This document shows positions 1-6,867 of a DNA stretch of 8,666 nucleotides, piece by piece. Origin of the DNA: Flavobacterium sp. UBA6195 (GTDB lineage Bacteria > Bacteroidota > Bacteroidia > Flavobacteriales > Flavobacteriaceae). Numbering within the stretch: the first letter of the stretch is position 1; each line of letters opens with the position of its first letter. Under the pieces are notes generated by a model. That model was not told the origin of the DNA. It made no database searches and saw nothing but the letters and a program-made list of their open reading frames with translations. The position numbers and the translations under genes are program-made. The stretch lies in assembly GCF_002422095.1 (NCBI RefSeq), contig NZ_DITB01000042.1, forward strand, positions 1 through 8,666, in the 5' to 3' direction.

Positions 1-81
1 TTTTATCGGACATTAATGATTTAAAAACAAAATAAATAAAACATTTTTTAATCAATACCCATATTGAAAGTAAATAAGAAA

Positions 82-636
82 TCATTTCCACTTAATATTA
101 CACCCAATACTCGGTTTCTGTTCTGGATTAATTAATCGATTCATCACCACCCCATCAATTGCACTTCGTAAATCAGAACCACTTAATGGAATGCCGTTTG
201 CAGGTCGGCTGTCGTCTAATTGTCCGCGGTAAACCAACTTATTTTGATTGTCAAATAGATAAAAATCAGGTGTACAAGCAGCATCGTAAGCTTTTGCTAC
301 TTCTTGTGTTTCATCGAATAGATATGGGAATTCAAATCCGTTTTCAAAGGCAAATTCGGTCATTAGTTCTGGTGCATCTTGCGGATATTTTACAACATCA
401 TTACTCGAAATCGCTACAAAACCTATTCCTTGCACACGATAATCGTTTACTATTCGAATTACCTCGTCCATCACATGATGCACAAACGGACAATGATTAC
501 AAATGAACATTACCACCGTTCCTTTTTCACCTTTACAATCAGCAAAAGTTTTAAAATCGGTAGCGTTGGTGTCTTTCAAATTGAAATCAGGAGCAATCGT
601 GCCTAGTGGTAACATGTTGGAAGGAGTTTGAGCCAT
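82..636 (-). CDS. Thioredoxin-fold redoxin (AhpC/TSA-like, CNHC motif)
   Basis: A 184-residue protein with the thioredoxin fold of the AhpC/TSA redoxin group, probably a cytoplasmic thiol-disulfide oxidoreductase or peroxiredoxin-like protein; its true substrate cannot be told from sequence. The N-terminus carries the redoxin entry pattern (G-x-x-A-P-D-F, residues 12-18). The active site is the C-x-x-C motif Cys46-Asn-His-Cys49, followed by Pro-Phe-Val. A Cys121-Thr-Pro123 segment provides the likely cis-proline loop, and a last cysteine (Cys179) sits in the C-terminal SIGCNIKWK tail typical of this family. No signal peptide is visible. The start is ATG at 634-636; an internal Met8 is possible but would cut into the N-terminal strand. 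There is no Shine-Dalgarno sequence and -3 is A. It is divergent from pyrD, and its leader holds the 7-bp-period array. Family call is firm, exact activity is not. Confidence 0.9.
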   Translation of the reverse strand: MAQTPSNMLPLGTIAPDFNLKDTNATDFKTFADCKGEKGTVVMFICNHCPFVHHVMDEVIRIVNDYRVQGIGFVAISSNDVVKYPQDAPELMTEFAFENGFEFPYLFDETQEVAKAYDAACTPDFYLFDNQNKLVYRGQLDDSRPANGIPLSGSDLRSAIDGVVMNRLINPEQKPSIGCNIKWK

Positions 637-706
637 TTTGAAATTAGAATTTAGAGGTTAGAATTTAGAAATTAGAAGTTTAGTCTTTTCACTTTTCACT
701 TCCCTA
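637..706. repeat. Degenerate 7-bp-period tandem array in the redoxin leader
   Basis: Read on the plus strand from 637, ten successive 7-bp units each begin with TT. Five in a row (644-678) are TTAGANN: TTAGAAT occurs twice, with TTAGAGG, TTAGAAA and TTAGAAG as variants. The unit at 637-643 is TTTGAAA. After one irregular unit (679-685), TTTTCAC occurs twice (686-699) in the same register. The array starts at the base next to the redoxin ATG and would form most of its 5' untranslated leader. Such short 7-bp-period repeats recall the heptanucleotide STRR repeats known in cyanobacteria; any relation is inference. Confidence 0.75.
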
Positions 707-717
707 ATTATACGCAT

Positions 718-747
718 CAAATCTTTTATTGTTACAAAATGCGGCAA
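718..747 (-). promoter_or_regulatory. Candidate promoter of the redoxin gene
   Basis: On the minus strand a TTG (745-747) is followed after 19 bp by AAGATTTG (718-725), which matches the Bacteroidota -7 consensus TAnnTTTG at all but the first base. The spacing fits the known 17-23 bp range. It would give a leader of roughly 75 nt that includes the 7-bp-period array. AT-rich DNA yields chance matches, so this is tentative. Confidence 0.35.
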
Positions 748-773
748 TACTTTTTTTTGGAATAGCATTTTCT

Positions 774-781
774 TACTTTTG
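774..781 (+). promoter_or_regulatory. pyrD promoter -7 box (TACTTTTG)
   Basis: TACTTTTG matches the Bacteroidota sigma factor -7 consensus TAnnTTTG and is followed by CA, as at the guaB promoter. It lies 19 bp before the pyrD ATG. No good -33 TTG is found at 17-23 bp; the nearest TTTG (756-759) leaves only 14 bp. The predicted leader (about 782-800) has no G at all and consists mainly of CA and CAA steps. The box supports ATG 801 as the start, since any upstream in-frame start would place the promoter inside the coding region. Confidence 0.6.
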
Positions 782-800
782 CACAACAACACAACACACT

Positions 801-1820
801 ATGTACAAAATCTTCATTCGTCCGATACTTTTCTGTTTCGATCCAGAAAAAGTGCATTATTTTACCTTTTCATTCATTCGTTTTCTGAATAAAATCCCAG
901 GTTTTTCGAGCTTATTTCAAGCGCTTTACGAAGTAAAAGATGCTCGTTTAGAACGAGAAGTTTTCGGAATTAAATTTAAAAATCCAGTGGGTTTAGCAGC
1001 AGGATTTGATAAAGATGCGAAATTGTATCAAGAGTTATCAAATTTTGGTTTCGGATTTATTGAAATTGGAACGTTGACACCTATTGGACAAGAAGGAAAT
1101 CCAAAAAAACGTTTGTTTCGCTTAAAAGAAGACAATGCGATTATCAACCGAATGGGGTTTAATAATGGTGGTGTAAAAGAAGCGGTTGAGCGATTAAAAC
1201 AAAATAAAGGTGTTTTAATTGGTGGAAACATTGGAAAAAATAAAGTCACGCCAAACGAAGAAGCGGTAAAAGATTATGAAATCTGTTTTGAAGCTTTGTT
1301 TCCGTATGTCGATTATTTTGTGGTGAATGTGAGTTCGCCAAACACGCCAAATCTTCGCGAATTACAAGATAAAAAACCTTTGACAGATTTATTACAAACG
1401 CTTCAAGACAAAAATAACGCAAAATCAAAACAAAAGCCAATTTTACTAAAAATCGCTCCCGATTTAACTGATGAGCAGCTTTTAGATATCATTAATATCG
1501 TTAACGAAACTAAAATTGCAGGAGTAATTGCTACAAATACTACAATTTCTCGCGAAGGCTTACAATCGGAAAACAAATCAGAAATGGGTGGTTTGTCTGG
1601 AAAACCATTAACCAAACGTTCTACAGAAGTGATTCGTTTTCTTTCCGAAAAAAGTAATAAGTCGTTTCCAATCATTGGAGTAGGAGGAATTCACACCGCA
1701 GATGATGCGATTGAAAAATTAAATGCTGGTGCCAGTTTGGTACAACTTTACACTGGATTTATTTATGAAGGTCCGGCTTTAGTGAAAGCGATTAACAAAA
1801 AGATTTTGGAAAACAGCTAA
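801..1820 (+). CDS. pyrD: Dihydroorotate dehydrogenase (quinone), class 2
   Basis: Oxidises dihydroorotate to orotate, the fourth step of UMP synthesis, passing electrons through FMN to the membrane quinone pool. The 339 residues match the usual class 2 length. Residues 1-40 form the amphipathic helical N-terminus that tethers class 2 enzymes to the membrane and forms the quinone channel (RPILF, FDPEKVH). FMN and substrate motifs follow: GLAAGFDKD with Lys71, INRMGFNN (115-122), the NVSSPNTPNLR segment (176-186) with Asn176 and the class 2 catalytic base Ser179, TNTT (245-248), GVGGI (293-297) and LYTGFIYEGP (316-325). The start is ATG 801: a TTG at 729 is in frame but its extension runs through the promoter, and MYKIFIRP is the expected family N-terminus. 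The downstream lyase gene lies 19 bp away, so read-through is possible. No terminator is visible after it. Confidence 0.97.
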   Translation: MYKIFIRPILFCFDPEKVHYFTFSFIRFLNKIPGFSSLFQALYEVKDARLEREVFGIKFKNPVGLAAGFDKDAKLYQELSNFGFGFIEIGTLTPIGQEGNPKKRLFRLKEDNAIINRMGFNNGGVKEAVERLKQNKGVLIGGNIGKNKVTPNEEAVKDYEICFEALFPYVDYFVVNVSSPNTPNLRELQDKKPLTDLLQTLQDKNNAKSKQKPILLKIAPDLTDEQLLDIINIVNETKIAGVIATNTTISREGLQSENKSEMGGLSGKPLTKRSTEVIRFLSEKSNKSFPIIGVGGIHTADDAIEKLNAGASLVQLYTGFIYEGPALVKAINKKILENS

Positions 1821-1834
1821 AATCCCTATCTTTG
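1805..1834 (+). promoter_or_regulatory. Promoter of the HMG-CoA lyase gene
   Basis: TTTG (1805-1808), an 18-bp spacer, then TATCTTTG (1827-1834): both Bacteroidota elements are intact and well spaced. The -33 element lies inside the last codons of pyrD. The -7 box ends 5 bp before the ATG at 1840, so transcription starting the usual few bases downstream would produce an mRNA with almost no leader, or none. Confidence 0.6.
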
Positions 1835-1839
1835 AAGCT

Positions 1840-2703
1840 ATGAACGAAATCAAAATTATCGAGTGTCCGCGAGATGCCATGCAAGGTATCAAACCGTTTA
1901 TTCCTACCGAAAGAAAGGTAAAATACATCCAATCGTTATTGCGTGTAGGCTTTGATACTATTGATTTTGGAAGTTTTGTTTCGCCAAAAGCGATTCCGCA
2001 AATGCAAGATACGGTTGAGGTATTAGCGCAATTGGATTTGTCTGCCACTAATAGCAAATTATTAGCGATTATTGCGAATACACAAGGTGCTCAAAATGCT
2101 TCGATTCATAAGGAAATTCAATATTTAGGTTTTCCATTTTCGATTTCGGAGAACTTTCAAATGCGAAATACGCACAAAACTATTGCGGAAAGTTTAGTGA
2201 CATTACAAGAAATTTTAGAAATCGCAGATAAATCGAATAAAGAAGTCGTGACTTATATTTCAATGGGTTTTGGAAATCCGTATGGAGATCCTTGGAATGT
2301 TGAAATTGTTGGCGAATGGACAGAAAAATTGGCGAATATGGGTGTAAAAATCCTTTCGCTTTCGGATACCGTTGGAAGTTCCACTCCAGAAGTAATTGAT
2401 TACTTATTTTCTAATTTGATTCCGAAATATCCAAACATCGAATTTGGTGCGCATCTTCATACTACGCCAGACAAATGGTTTGAAAAAATTGATGCAGCTT
2501 ACAATGCAGGTTGTCGTCGTTATGATGGTGCGATTCAAGGTTTTGGTGGTTGCCCTATGGCAAAAGACGATTTAACAGGTAATATGCCTACGGAAAAATT
2601 GTTGTCGTATTTCACCACGAAAAGAGAAAATACGAATACCAGTCCAATGAGCTTTGAAAGTGCTTACAACGAAGCGACTAAACTATTTGGCGAGTTTCAT
2701 TAA
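1840..2703 (+). CDS. Hydroxymethylglutaryl-CoA lyase family protein (divergent)
   Basis: A 287-residue TIM-barrel enzyme of the DRE-TIM metallolyase superfamily, closest to HMG-CoA lyase, which cleaves HMG-CoA to acetoacetate and acetyl-CoA at the end of leucine catabolism. Visible family marks: Arg11-Asp12 near the N-terminus, SFVSPK (45-50) and PQM (53-55), SLSDTVG (173-179), the metal pair His205-x-His207, the catalytic-loop cysteine Cys238 in GFGGCP, and Asn248 in TGN. These match the human metal ligands Asp42, His233, His235 and Asn275 and catalytic Cys266. Departures are notable: the usual RDGLQNE is RDAMQGI, the glutamate before SFVSP is Asp42, and the aspartate after HxH is Thr208. 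The substrate may therefore differ. Start is ATG 1840; no Shine-Dalgarno. It probably has its own promoter despite lying 19 bp after pyrD. Its stop overlaps that of the convergent ATPase gene by 4 bp. No other leucine-degradation gene lies in the window. Confidence 0.85.
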   Translation: MNEIKIIECPRDAMQGIKPFIPTERKVKYIQSLLRVGFDTIDFGSFVSPKAIPQMQDTVEVLAQLDLSATNSKLLAIIANTQGAQNASIHKEIQYLGFPFSISENFQMRNTHKTIAESLVTLQEILEIADKSNKEVVTYISMGFGNPYGDPWNVEIVGEWTEKLANMGVKILSLSDTVGSSTPEVIDYLFSNLIPKYPNIEFGAHLHTTPDKWFEKIDAAYNAGCRRYDGAIQGFGGCPMAKDDLTGNMPTEKLLSYFTTKRENTNTSPMSFESAYNEATKLFGEFH

Positions 2704-5201
2704 GCTGATTTTCTTCGTTTAAAGGCTTTATAAATTTCTACCCAAAGTACTGAAATACTTCCCACTAAAACACACAATCCTATTTGGGAACCACTTACCA
2801 TTTCAAATAAGAAAAAGTTCGAAAATGCAGGAATAAACAGAAGTAATCCTGTCAGTAAAATAGTGATTCCAATGATTAATCCCACTAAATTATTTTTGTA
2901 CTGAATCGTTTTGAAAATCGAATAATAAAACGAACGATTCGCTAACGTTAATACGATATTTGAAGTAATTAAAGTTAAGAAAATCAAGGTTCTAGTGCCG
3001 TTTTCGGACATGTTTTCTCTAATAGCGTATTGGTAAATAAATAGCAATCCTAAAGTAATTACTAATCCTTGAATTATACTTATTAATACTTCTTTTAAGT
3101 TGAAAAAAGTTGTCGTTAGTGGTCTTGGTTTTTGAAGCATCAAATTATCTTCCATAGGTTCGTTTTCGTATATGATGGAGCAAGTTGGGCCCATAATAAT
3201 TTCCAAGAAAATAATGTGAACTGGAGAAAAAATATTTGGATACATCCAACCCAAAGCCAATGGAATAAACACAATTAATATAATCGGAATATGAATAGAA
3301 ATGATGTATTGAATTGCTTTTTTTAGGTTGAGGTAGATTTTTCTTCCCATGGCAATTGCATCTGTCATTCGCTCGAAATTATCGTCTACAAGAATTAAGT
3401 TGGCAGCTTGTTTGGCAATTTCGGTACCTTTTTTACCCATCGCAATTCCGATGTGCGCTGATTTTAAAGCAGGTCCGTCATTTACGCCATCACCTGTCAT
3501 GGCTACGATTTGATTGTTGGCTTTTAATGCTTTGATAATTCTCAATTTTGCTTCTGGAAACATTCTGGTGAAAATAGCTGTTACCATTACTTTTTCTTTC
3601 AAAGTAGCTTCATCCATTGCCATTAATTCGTCGCCATTTAATACTTTATCAGCATTTTTAAATCCGACTTGTTTTGCAATGGTGGAAGTGGTTTCAGCAT
3701 TATCGCCTGTTACAATTTTTACTTGAATTCCAGCTTTGTAAAACGTTTCAAAAACCGCTTGAATGTTATGTTTTGGTGGGTCATAAAAAGCGACCAATCC
3801 TTTAAAATGGAACTTTAATTCTTGTTGGGCTGCCGGATAATCCGTTCCTACAAAGTCAGAAACACCCACGCCTAAAACTCGAAATCCTTTTTGCATCATG
3901 GTTTTCATTGCTTCAAAAATCTGATTTTTTTCAGTTTCAGTTAAATGACTAACAGCGATTAATGCTTCTGGAGCACCTTTTGCCGCAATGATTTTTTTAC
4001 CTGATTCGTTTTCGAAAACGTGTGTCATCATCGGTGGTTTTCCACTTAACGGATATTCGTGAACCATTTTAAAATGAGGTCGTTCGTCTTCACTTTCAAA
4101 ATTAGAATACGCTTCATGTATCGCAATTTCCATCGCATCAAACGGAATGGGTTCGCTCGACCACATGGCGAAATTCAATACTTCTTCTGCTTCGGGATTT
4201 AGTTTTTGAGAGGTTTCTATTATCGAATTGGATTTAAAAAGATACAATTCGGCTAAACTCATTCGGTTTTCGGTAATCGTTCCGGTTTTATCGGTGCAAA
4301 TTACGGTGGCACTTCCTAAGGTTTCCACAGTTTTGGTTTGTTTGGTAATGATTCCCATTTTCATCAATCTCCAAGCACCTAATGCCATAAACGTAGTGAA
4401 AGCTACTGGAATTTCCTCTGGGATAACGCTCATTGCTAAGGTTAACGCTTTTAATAAACTATCTAAAACTAATCCAGAGTTGTAGTAATTAATCGCCCAA
4501 ACAATAGCAAAAATCACCAAACCAATAAAAGACATTTTAGTAACGAAATTCCCGATTTGAATTTGTAAAGGCGTTTTTTCTTCTTCAATCGCATTCAAAC
4601 TCGAACCAATTTTTCCTAATTGTGTTTTATCTCCAATAGCCGTTACTTCACAAATTGCTAAACCAGAAGCAACAATAGTACCTTGAAAAACTTGTTTGTT
4701 TTCAGATTCATTAGGCTTAAATACGGCTAAAGATTCACCGGTTAAGATAGATTCATTGACCGAAAAATCGTTGGAAGAAAGAATAATTCCATCCGCAGGA
4801 ATGAAAGCGCCTTCTTCTAATTGAACACAATCACCAATGACAATTTCCTCGGTTGGAATTTCGATTGTAGAACCATTTCGAATGACTTTACATTTTGGTT
4901 GGGTTAGTTTTTTTAAAGCTTCAATCGCATTACGACTTCTAGATTCTTGAAAAACAGAAATCGCAATTACGAAGACAATCGCAATGGCCATAAAAATGCC
5001 ATCACCATAATCACCAGTTATGAAATATATACTCGTTGCGGTAAACAATAAAAGAAACATGGGTTCTTTTACGATATCTAAAATAGAATTCAGAAAATGG
5101 TTTTTTTTCTGATGTTCAACCGAGTTGGTGCCGAATTTTTTTGCGGATTCTACTACTTCTAAATCGTTTAGGCCTGTACTTGTTTTTTTAGAATCGCTCA
5201 T
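2700..5201 (-). CDS. P-type cation-translocating ATPase (P2 type)
   Basis: An 833-residue, complete ion pump of the SERCA-like P2 group in the inner membrane. From the ATG: cation-ATPase N-terminal domain (about 7-35), M1-M2 (about 47-84), actuator domain with TGES (154-157), M3-M4 with PEEIP (261-265), phosphorylation motif DKTGT with Asp304, nucleotide-binding KGAPE (408-412), DPP (474-476), TGDN (498-501), TGDGVND (569-575), then M5-M10 (about 629-822). All catalytic motifs are intact. The transported ion is uncertain: by alignment, SERCA Glu309 is kept as Glu262, but the positions of Asn768, Glu771, Asn796, Thr799 and Asp800 read His637, Ile640, Glu667, Met670 and Gly671. A heavy-metal domain and the CPC motif of P1B pumps are absent. 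The start is ATG at 5199-5201; an in-frame TTG at 5223-5225 would add 8 residues but overlaps a possible promoter box. Convergent with the lyase gene, divergent from guaB. Confidence 0.93.
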   Translation of the reverse strand: MSDSKKTSTGLNDLEVVESAKKFGTNSVEHQKKNHFLNSILDIVKEPMFLLLFTATSIYFITGDYGDGIFMAIAIVFVIAISVFQESRSRNAIEALKKLTQPKCKVIRNGSTIEIPTEEIVIGDCVQLEEGAFIPADGIILSSNDFSVNESILTGESLAVFKPNESENKQVFQGTIVASGLAICEVTAIGDKTQLGKIGSSLNAIEEEKTPLQIQIGNFVTKMSFIGLVIFAIVWAINYYNSGLVLDSLLKALTLAMSVIPEEIPVAFTTFMALGAWRLMKMGIITKQTKTVETLGSATVICTDKTGTITENRMSLAELYLFKSNSIIETSQKLNPEAEEVLNFAMWSSEPIPFDAMEIAIHEAYSNFESEDERPHFKMVHEYPLSGKPPMMTHVFENESGKKIIAAKGAPEALIAVSHLTETEKNQIFEAMKTMMQKGFRVLGVGVSDFVGTDYPAAQQELKFHFKGLVAFYDPPKHNIQAVFETFYKAGIQVKIVTGDNAETTSTIAKQVGFKNADKVLNGDELMAMDEATLKEKVMVTAIFTRMFPEAKLRIIKALKANNQIVAMTGDGVNDGPALKSAHIGIAMGKKGTEIAKQAANLILVDDNFERMTDAIAMGRKIYLNLKKAIQYIISIHIPIILIVFIPLALGWMYPNIFSPVHIIFLEIIMGPTCSIIYENEPMEDNLMLQKPRPLTTTFFNLKEVLISIIQGLVITLGLLFIYQYAIRENMSENGTRTLIFLTLITSNIVLTLANRSFYYSIFKTIQYKNNLVGLIIGITILLTGLLLFIPAFSNFFLFEMVSGSQIGLCVLVGSISVLWVEIYKAFKRRKSA

Positions 5202-5222
5202 TGTAGATGAAAAATTATTATG

Positions 5223-5229
5223 CAAGTTA
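5223..5229 (-). promoter_or_regulatory. Possible -7 box for the P-type ATPase gene
   Basis: On the minus strand TAACTTG resembles TAnnTTTG with one T missing, 21 bp before the ATG at 5201, a distance like that seen for pyrD. No -33 TTG is visible at a suitable distance. Its TTG is the same triplet that could be taken as an upstream start codon, which argues against that start. Confidence 0.3.
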
Positions 5230-5274
5230 CATAATTTATTCTTAAAAGAAATAGATTATTAGCCTAAGTTTTAC

Positions 5275-5282
5275 TATATTTG
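5275..5282 (+). promoter_or_regulatory. guaB promoter -7 box (TATATTTG)
   Basis: TATATTTG is a perfect match to TAnnTTTG and is followed by CA, as at pyrD. It sits 32 bp before the guaB ATG. No clear TTG is present 17-23 bp upstream, so the -33 element is weak or absent. The resulting leader of about 25-30 nt is A/C-rich and contains an inverted repeat. Confidence 0.6.
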
Positions 5283-5285
5283 CAC

Positions 5286-5311
5286 GCAATTTAACAACAA
5301 CTACAAATTGC
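5286..5311 (+). promoter_or_regulatory. Inverted repeat (hairpin) in the guaB 5' leader
   Basis: GCAATTT (5286-5292) and AAATTGC (5305-5311) are perfect 7-bp inverted copies separated by a 12-base A/C-rich loop without G. The right arm ends 3 bases before the guaB ATG, so the transcript could form a hairpin over the ribosome-binding zone; as DNA it could equally be an operator. Function is unknown. The stem is AT-rich and of modest stability. Confidence 0.45.
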
Positions 5312-5314
5312 ACC

Positions 5315-6787
5315 ATGAAAGCACACACAACTAAAATCGTTGGCGAAGGTCTTACTTACGACGATGTTTTGCTTATTCCAAATTATTCAGAAATTTTACC
5401 ACGCGAAGTTAGTATTCAATCGAAGTTTTCGAGAAATATTACGTTGAATGTTCCTATCGTTTCAGCAGCAATGGACACGGTTACCGAAAGTTCTATGGCA
5501 ATTGCTATGGCACAAGAAGGAGGAATTGGCGTTTTACACAAAAACATGACGATTGAGCAACAAGCAGCGAAAGTAAAGAAAGTAAAACGTGCAGAAAGCG
5601 GTATGATTATCGATCCGGTAACATTGCCTTTAACTGCAAATGTTGGTGATGCGAAAATGGCAATGAAAGAATTTAGCATTGGCGGAATTCCAGTTGTAGA
5701 TGATAACGGAATTTTAAAAGGAATCGTAACGAATAGAGATTTACGTTTCGAAAAAGTAAATTCACGTTCTATTTTGGAAGTAATGACTTCTGAAAATTTA
5801 GTAACGGCTGCTCAAGGAACCACTTTGCAAGAAGCAGAAGGAATTCTTCAAGAAAACAAAATTGAAAAATTACCAGTAGTTGATAACAACAATAAATTAG
5901 TTGGTTTAATTACGTTTAGAGATATTACTAAATTAACGCAAAAACCAATTGCCAATAAAGATAAATTCGGTCGTTTACGTGTAGCTGCGGCTTTAGGGGT
6001 TACGGCTGATGCAGTAGATAGAGCAACGGCTTTAGTAAATGCTGGAGTTGATGCTGTAATCATCGATACGGCTCACGGACATACAAAGGGTGTTGTAGAT
6101 GTATTAAAAGCTGTAAAAGCAAAATTCCCTGAATTAGATGTAGTTGTGGGCAACATTGCAACTCCAGAAGCAGCTTTATATTTAGCTCAAAACGGAGCTG
6201 ATGCAGTAAAAGTTGGAATTGGTCCAGGTTCTATTTGTACAACGCGAGTTGTGGCAGGTGTTGGTTTTCCACAATTTTCAGCTGTTTTAGAAGTAGCTGC
6301 GGCGTTAAGAGGAACAGGAGTTCCAGTTATAGCTGATGGTGGAATTCGTTATACAGGGGACATTCCAAAAGCGATTGCTGCAGGAGCTGATTGTGTAATG
6401 TTAGGTTCACTTTTAGCAGGAACAAAAGAATCGCCAGGAGAAACGATTATTTTTGAAGGAAGAAAATTCAAATCATACCGTGGAATGGGTTCTGTTGAAG
6501 CAATGCAAGAAGGTTCGAAAGACCGTTATTTCCAAGATGTAGAAGATGATGTGAAGAAATTAGTTCCAGAAGGAATTGTAGGTCGTGTGCCTTACAAAGG
6601 AGAATTAAACGAAAGCATGCAACAATTCATTGGTGGTTTGAGAGCCGGAATGGGATATTGTGGTGCAAAAGATATTCCAACCTTACAAGAAAATGGACGT
6701 TTCATTAGAATTACAGCGAGTGGAATTGGCGAAAGTCACCCACATAACGTAACGATTACGAAAGAAGCTCCGAATTATTCGAGATAA
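5315..6787 (+). CDS. guaB: IMP dehydrogenase
   Basis: Oxidises IMP to XMP with NAD+, the committed step of GMP synthesis, in the cytoplasm. The 490 residues match the bacterial norm. The TIM-barrel catalytic domain is split by a pair of CBS domains (about 95-150 and 153-210), which in this family bind purine nucleotides and regulate activity. Visible catalytic parts: SAAMDTVTE (50-58), the loop GPGSICTTR (303-311) with the nucleophile Cys308 and Thr310, IADGGI (339-344), GSLLAGT (364-370), YRGMGS (388-393), and the flap with the Arg404-Tyr405 dyad in DRYFQ. The C-terminal GIGESHPHNV (470-479) is typical. The start is ATG 5315, giving the expected family N-terminus with LTYDDVLL (13-20). There is no Shine-Dalgarno; -3 is A. 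It is monocistronic: own promoter upstream, strong terminator downstream. Confidence 0.98.
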   Translation: MKAHTTKIVGEGLTYDDVLLIPNYSEILPREVSIQSKFSRNITLNVPIVSAAMDTVTESSMAIAMAQEGGIGVLHKNMTIEQQAAKVKKVKRAESGMIIDPVTLPLTANVGDAKMAMKEFSIGGIPVVDDNGILKGIVTNRDLRFEKVNSRSILEVMTSENLVTAAQGTTLQEAEGILQENKIEKLPVVDNNNKLVGLITFRDITKLTQKPIANKDKFGRLRVAAALGVTADAVDRATALVNAGVDAVIIDTAHGHTKGVVDVLKAVKAKFPELDVVVGNIATPEAALYLAQNGADAVKVGIGPGSICTTRVVAGVGFPQFSAVLEVAAALRGTGVPVIADGGIRYTGDIPKAIAAGADCVMLGSLLAGTKESPGETIIFEGRKFKSYRGMGSVEAMQEGSKDRYFQDVEDDVKKLVPEGIVGRVPYKGELNESMQQFIGGLRAGMGYCGAKDIPTLQENGRFIRITASGIGESHPHNVTITKEAPNYSR

Positions 6788-6791
6788 TATA

Positions 6792-6826
6792 AGTGTTCAG
6801 TGCTCAGTGAGTAGTGTTCAGTGAAA
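6792..6826. repeat. 7-bp-period tandem array in the guaB 3' untranslated region
   Basis: Five successive 7-bp units begin with AGTG: AGTGTTC (6792-6798 and again 6813-6819), AGTGCTC (6799-6805), AGTGAGT (6806-6812) and AGTGAAA (6820-6826). The array fills the gap between the guaB stop (6785-6787) and the terminator stem (from 6830). The unit differs from that of the array at 637-706, but the period is the same. Confidence 0.75.
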
Positions 6827-6829
6827 TAG

Positions 6830-6867
6830 AAACCTGATAGTTTATAAGCTATCAGGTTTTTTATTTT
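6830..6867 (+). terminator. Rho-independent terminator of guaB, probably bidirectional
   Basis: An 11-bp perfect stem pairs AAACCTGATAG (6830-6840) with CTATCAGGTTT (6849-6859) around an 8-base loop, and is followed by an unbroken T-run (6857-6862) and further T-rich sequence. In the minus direction the same stem follows the CAP gene stop and is followed by an imperfect T-rich tract, so it can serve both convergent units. The T-run includes the complement of the CAP stop codon (6861-6863). Confidence 0.9.

Noticed and set aside
53..66. Small palindrome CAATA-CCCA-TATTG after the redoxin stop as a terminator
   Set aside because: The stem is only 5 bp of mostly AT pairs and no T-run directly follows it on either strand.
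1..81. Possible gene fragment at the left edge
   Set aside because: The stretch is AT-rich with no frame long enough and no recognisable motif; it is treated as intergenic.
159..606. Plus-strand open frames opposite the redoxin gene
   Set aside because: They are antisense to a clearly conserved protein and show no family motifs. The same applies to the other open frames opposite pyrD, the ATPase, guaB and the CAP gene.
729..800. In-frame extension of pyrD from a TTG at 729
   Set aside because: It would run through the -7 promoter box at 774-781, and the residues do not match the PyrD N-terminus, which begins at MYKIFIRP.
5202..5225. Upstream TTG start for the P-type ATPase
   Set aside because: The TTG is part of a possible promoter box, adds only 8 non-family residues, and an ATG with A at -3 follows at 5201.
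5202..5314. Purine riboswitch upstream of guaB
   Set aside because: The predicted leader is only about 25-30 nt, far too short for a purine aptamer; only a simple hairpin is present.
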